From NCBI GenBank assembly GCA_965661115.1, contig CBFICO010000051.1:1-17258 (forward strand): a DNA stretch of 17,258 nt. The letters run 5' to 3'. The notes beneath the pieces are model-generated. The model searched no databases and had not been told where the DNA came from. It was given only the letters and a program-made list of their open reading frames with translations. The translations under genes and the position numbers were made by a program. Shown one piece after another: positions 15,673 through 17,258 of the stretch. Numbering within the stretch: position 1 is the first letter of the stretch; every line of letters starts with the position of its first letter. This stretch comes from UBA6770 sp965661115. Lineage in GTDB: Bacteria > Bacteroidota > Bacteroidia > Flavobacteriales_G > Salibacteraceae.

Positions 15673-15880
15673 TTGATTTATAAAGAAATATGCGTGTTGT
15701 TGGTTGTTGTCATTTGCAGCATATCTCAATTACAAGCACAATCGCACAGATTAGAGGTGTCATCCAAATCAGGAGATCACTTTGTAAAAGGAAATTATCA
15801 ACTATCTCAAACCCTTGGTGAAACCGTTACTATAACCCAAGGTAACCGATATTATTTTGCAACTCAAGGTTTTCACCAAA
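15673..15880 (+). pseudogene. N-terminal remnant of a secreted Bacteroidota protein
   Basis: The frame gives a signal peptide-like start (CVLLVVVICSISQLQAQ) and then a mature segment with the pattern LSQTLGET...GNRYYFATQGFHQI. This matches the 'S-x-T-hGE-hV ... LTQGFHQ' block that in Bacteroidota often precedes a T9SS sorting domain in small secreted proteins. After FHQI the family continuation is absent and the frame ends at TGA 15922, while an NDH-2 reading begins in another frame. The start is TTG at 15673 or a nearby GTG; no ATG is available. I interpret it as the 5' remnant of a gene whose 3' part was lost. Confidence 0.6.
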
Positions 15881-16794
15881 TCGACTACAGAGCAGTATGC
15901 CGTACCTATGAAATCGGTAGCTGAGGCATTATACCTCCGAAATATCATTTTAGATAATTGCGAAAAAGCGCTAAACACAGCCGATAGTGAGGAGCAAGAA
16001 GCTTTAATGAACATAGTAATTATAGTAGGTGGACCAACTGGAGTAGTGCTGGCTGGTGCTTTGGCCGAAATGCGCAAATTCGTTTTGCCCAAAGATTACC
16101 CAGAGCTAGACTTCTCTAAAATGACCATTTCACTTTTAGAAGGCTCTCCAAGATTATTGAATGGAATGTCAGAGTTTTTTGGGAAACAGAGTTTAAAATA
16201 TCTGCAAAAGTTAGGAGTAGAAGTGCGCTTAAATTGTTCGGTAGAAGATTACGATGGAAATACGATTTCTTAAAAAGGTGGCGAAAAACTTAGCTCAAAA
16301 ACCTTGTTGTGGGCTGCAGTAATTAAAGCAAATGGTGCTAAGGGTCTGCCTCAAGAAGCATTTGGACCTGCGGGTAGAATTTTGGTAAATGAATTTTCTC
16401 AAACAAAATTCGACGAGAACATTTATGTGGTTGGTGACCAGTCGCTTATGCTAACCAACGATAACTCAAAGGGCGATCCACAAGTAGCACAGGTAGCCAT
16501 TCAGCAAGCGCAGAATGTGGCTAAAAACTTAAATAAACAAATAGCAAATCAACCCTTAAAGCCTATTAGGTATAACGATAAAGGTTCAATGGCTACCATA
16601 GGTCGTAATTTGGCGGTTGCCGATTTAAATTTCGCAAATCTGAAAGGATTTTTAGCTTGGATGATTTGGTTGTTTGTGCACCTTATGGCGATATTCGGCA
16701 CAAAAACAAAGTCTTCGTTTTCCTGAACTGGACCTGGAGTTACCTTACCTACGATCAATCGTTGAGGTTAATGATAAAGTCAAAGGAGAAGTGA
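15876..16794 (+). pseudogene. Type II NADH dehydrogenase (NDH-2), N-terminally truncated and broken
   Basis: From about TEQYAVPMKSVAEALYLRN the sequence follows NDH-2, the single-subunit NADH:quinone oxidoreductase. Recognisable blocks are EEQEALMNIV, LAGALAEMRKFVLPKDYPELDFSKM, QVAQVAIQQAQNVAKNL and YNDKGSMATIGRN. About the first third, including the N-terminal FAD-binding motif, is missing. Further damage: an in-frame TAA at 16271-16273; a one-base loss in the A-run near 16702-16706, after which the other frame gives VFVFLNWTWSYLTYDQSLRL to TGA 16794; and changes at normally conserved sites (the second dinucleotide motif reads VGGPTGVV instead of GGGPTGVE, and WAAVI replaces WAAGV). Stops, frameshift, truncation and loss of key Gly residues together show real gene decay. 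The 3' hydrophobic membrane-binding part is still visible. Confidence 0.88.
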
Positions 16795-16807
16795 GTTTAT
16801 TGCCTTA

Positions 16808-16833
16808 CGTCATTCTGGGCTTGACCCGGAATC
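16808..16833 (+). repeat. CGTCATTCTGGG/CCCGGAAT repeat hairpin
   Basis: An 8-bp stem (ATTCTGGG with CCCGGAAT, one G-U pair in RNA) and a CTTGA loop follow the last stop of the NDH-2 remnant by 13 bases, then CTCTTTT. It is the same family as the decayed copy at 14015-14040. Repeats of the type 'CGTCATTCC...GGAATC' are widespread in bacterial intergenic DNA. It may act as a terminator. Confidence 0.55.
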
Positions 16834-16892
16834 TCTTTTAATAATCGTTGAAAACATGTGTCGAATAGATCTACCAGCCGAACTTCGTTCAT

Positions 16893-17006
16893 GTCACTTC
16901 GAGTGATCCCGAAGCTTCGGGATTGTATCGAGCTGTATTATCAACAACGCTTCTCGATACATTTCAATTATCAGTTTATAGCTTCAATTGAAACACTCGA
17001 AGGAAC
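16893..17006 (+). repeat. Nested palindromic element upstream of hutI
   Basis: A three-level structure: outer arms CTTCGAGTG (16897-16905) and CACTCGAAG (16994-17002); inner arms TGTATCGAG (16924-16932) and CTCGATACA (16953-16961); an 18-bp perfect palindrome (16906-16923, centre GAAGCTTC) between the left arms; and a 10-bp palindrome TTCAATTGAA (16983-16992) before the right outer arm. The single strand could fold into a cloverleaf. There is no coding content and no transposase. It resembles a MITE- or REP-type element. Any reading frame through it (16858-17076) is incidental. Confidence 0.75.
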
Positions 17007-17057
17007 AACTTTTTGTCTTCTTTACCTTACTTTGCACCTCCCCAAAAAGAGAAAACA

Positions 17058-17258
17058 ATGGAAAGAAGAATCCTAATCAAAAACATAAAACAGTTAGCAT
17101 TTATTCAGGACGAAACCGATAAACGAACGCGTTTGTCTGGCGCAGAAATGAACGAATGCAAATCCATTGAAAACGCATGGTTAGCCATTGAAGGGGATAC
17201 CATTGCGGGATATGGTTCTATGGAAGATTGGGAGGGAATTACCGACTGGAACAACCTT
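17058..17258 (+). CDS. hutI: Imidazolonepropionase, N-terminal part (runs off window)
   Basis: The first 67 codons are MERRILIKNIKQLAFIQD..., then IENAWLAIEGDTIAGYGSMEDW. This fits the N-terminus of bacterial imidazolonepropionase (third step of histidine degradation: hydrolysis of imidazolone-5-propionate to N-formimino-L-glutamate), an amidohydrolase of ~400 residues. The metal-binding and catalytic residues lie beyond the window, so the call rests on N-terminal similarity alone. ATG at 17058 is preceded by a near-consensus promoter (TTACTTTG at 17027-17034) and by the nested palindromic element. Other hut genes are not visible. Confidence 0.72.
   Translation, partial: MERRILIKNIKQLAFIQDETDKRTRLSGAEMNECKSIENAWLAIEGDTIAGYGSMEDWEGITDWNNL

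Noticed and set aside
16858..17076. 72-residue open frame before hutI
   Set aside because: It runs through the nested palindromic element and overlaps the hutI start in another frame. It has no coding character.
1..17258. A new multi-gene system (defence, secretion, biosynthesis)
   Set aside because: Nearly all intact genes are recognised housekeeping or common envelope genes in ordinary arrangement. The one unknown, a small membrane protein at 3053-3424, has no suggestive partners.

Overview
The window reads as a chromosomal segment of a low-GC Bacteroidota bacterium, most likely of the order Flavobacteriales. The evidence is: TAnnTTTG-type -7 promoter boxes with short leaders and no evident Shine-Dalgarno sequences; a type IX secretion (T9SS) sorting domain on a secreted peptidase; a DUF4369-TlpA lipoprotein; the rpsF-rpsR-rplI order; and a DnaQ-GIY-YIG fusion protein of the kind seen in this phylum. 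No rRNA, tRNA, CRISPR array, integrase or transposase was seen.

Layout. 1-71 is the tail of an unidentified plus-strand gene. 72-403 is non-coding and holds two inverted copies of a GGGAAGG-type palindromic repeat and the gatB promoter. 404-2979 is gatB, overlapped by one base by a TlpA-like lipoprotein gene. A small four-helix membrane protein follows (3053-3424). 3597-7523 holds two abutting M1 metallopeptidase genes. 7667-8137 is a Dps ferritin with a probable frameshift in its last 22 codons. A strong bidirectional terminator (8160-8194) separates it from the convergent ribosomal protein operon rpsF-rpsR-rplI (9338 down to 8216). dnaX (from 9547) is divergent from that operon; its ATPase part and its tau-specific C-terminus lie in different frames, joined at a run of ten A. 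Then come a broken DUF2807 gene, the DEAD-box helicase deaD, a minus-strand DnaQ-GIY-YIG nuclease, a composite pseudogene (start of a T9SS-type secreted protein joined to an N-terminally truncated NDH-2), a palindromic repeat element, and the start of hutI running off the window.

Functionally this is mostly housekeeping: charged-tRNA correction (GatB), ribosomal proteins, the replication clamp loader (DnaX), RNA remodelling (DeaD), DNA repair nuclease (DnaQ-GIY-YIG), plus envelope redox and extracellular peptide degradation. I see no multi-gene accessory cluster that would form a new defence, secretion or biosynthetic system. The points most worth a second look are the dnaX frame organisation, a nearly identical 22-nt promoter/leader block in front of gatB and rpsF, the number of broken genes in 17 kb, and the non-coding palindromic repeats.
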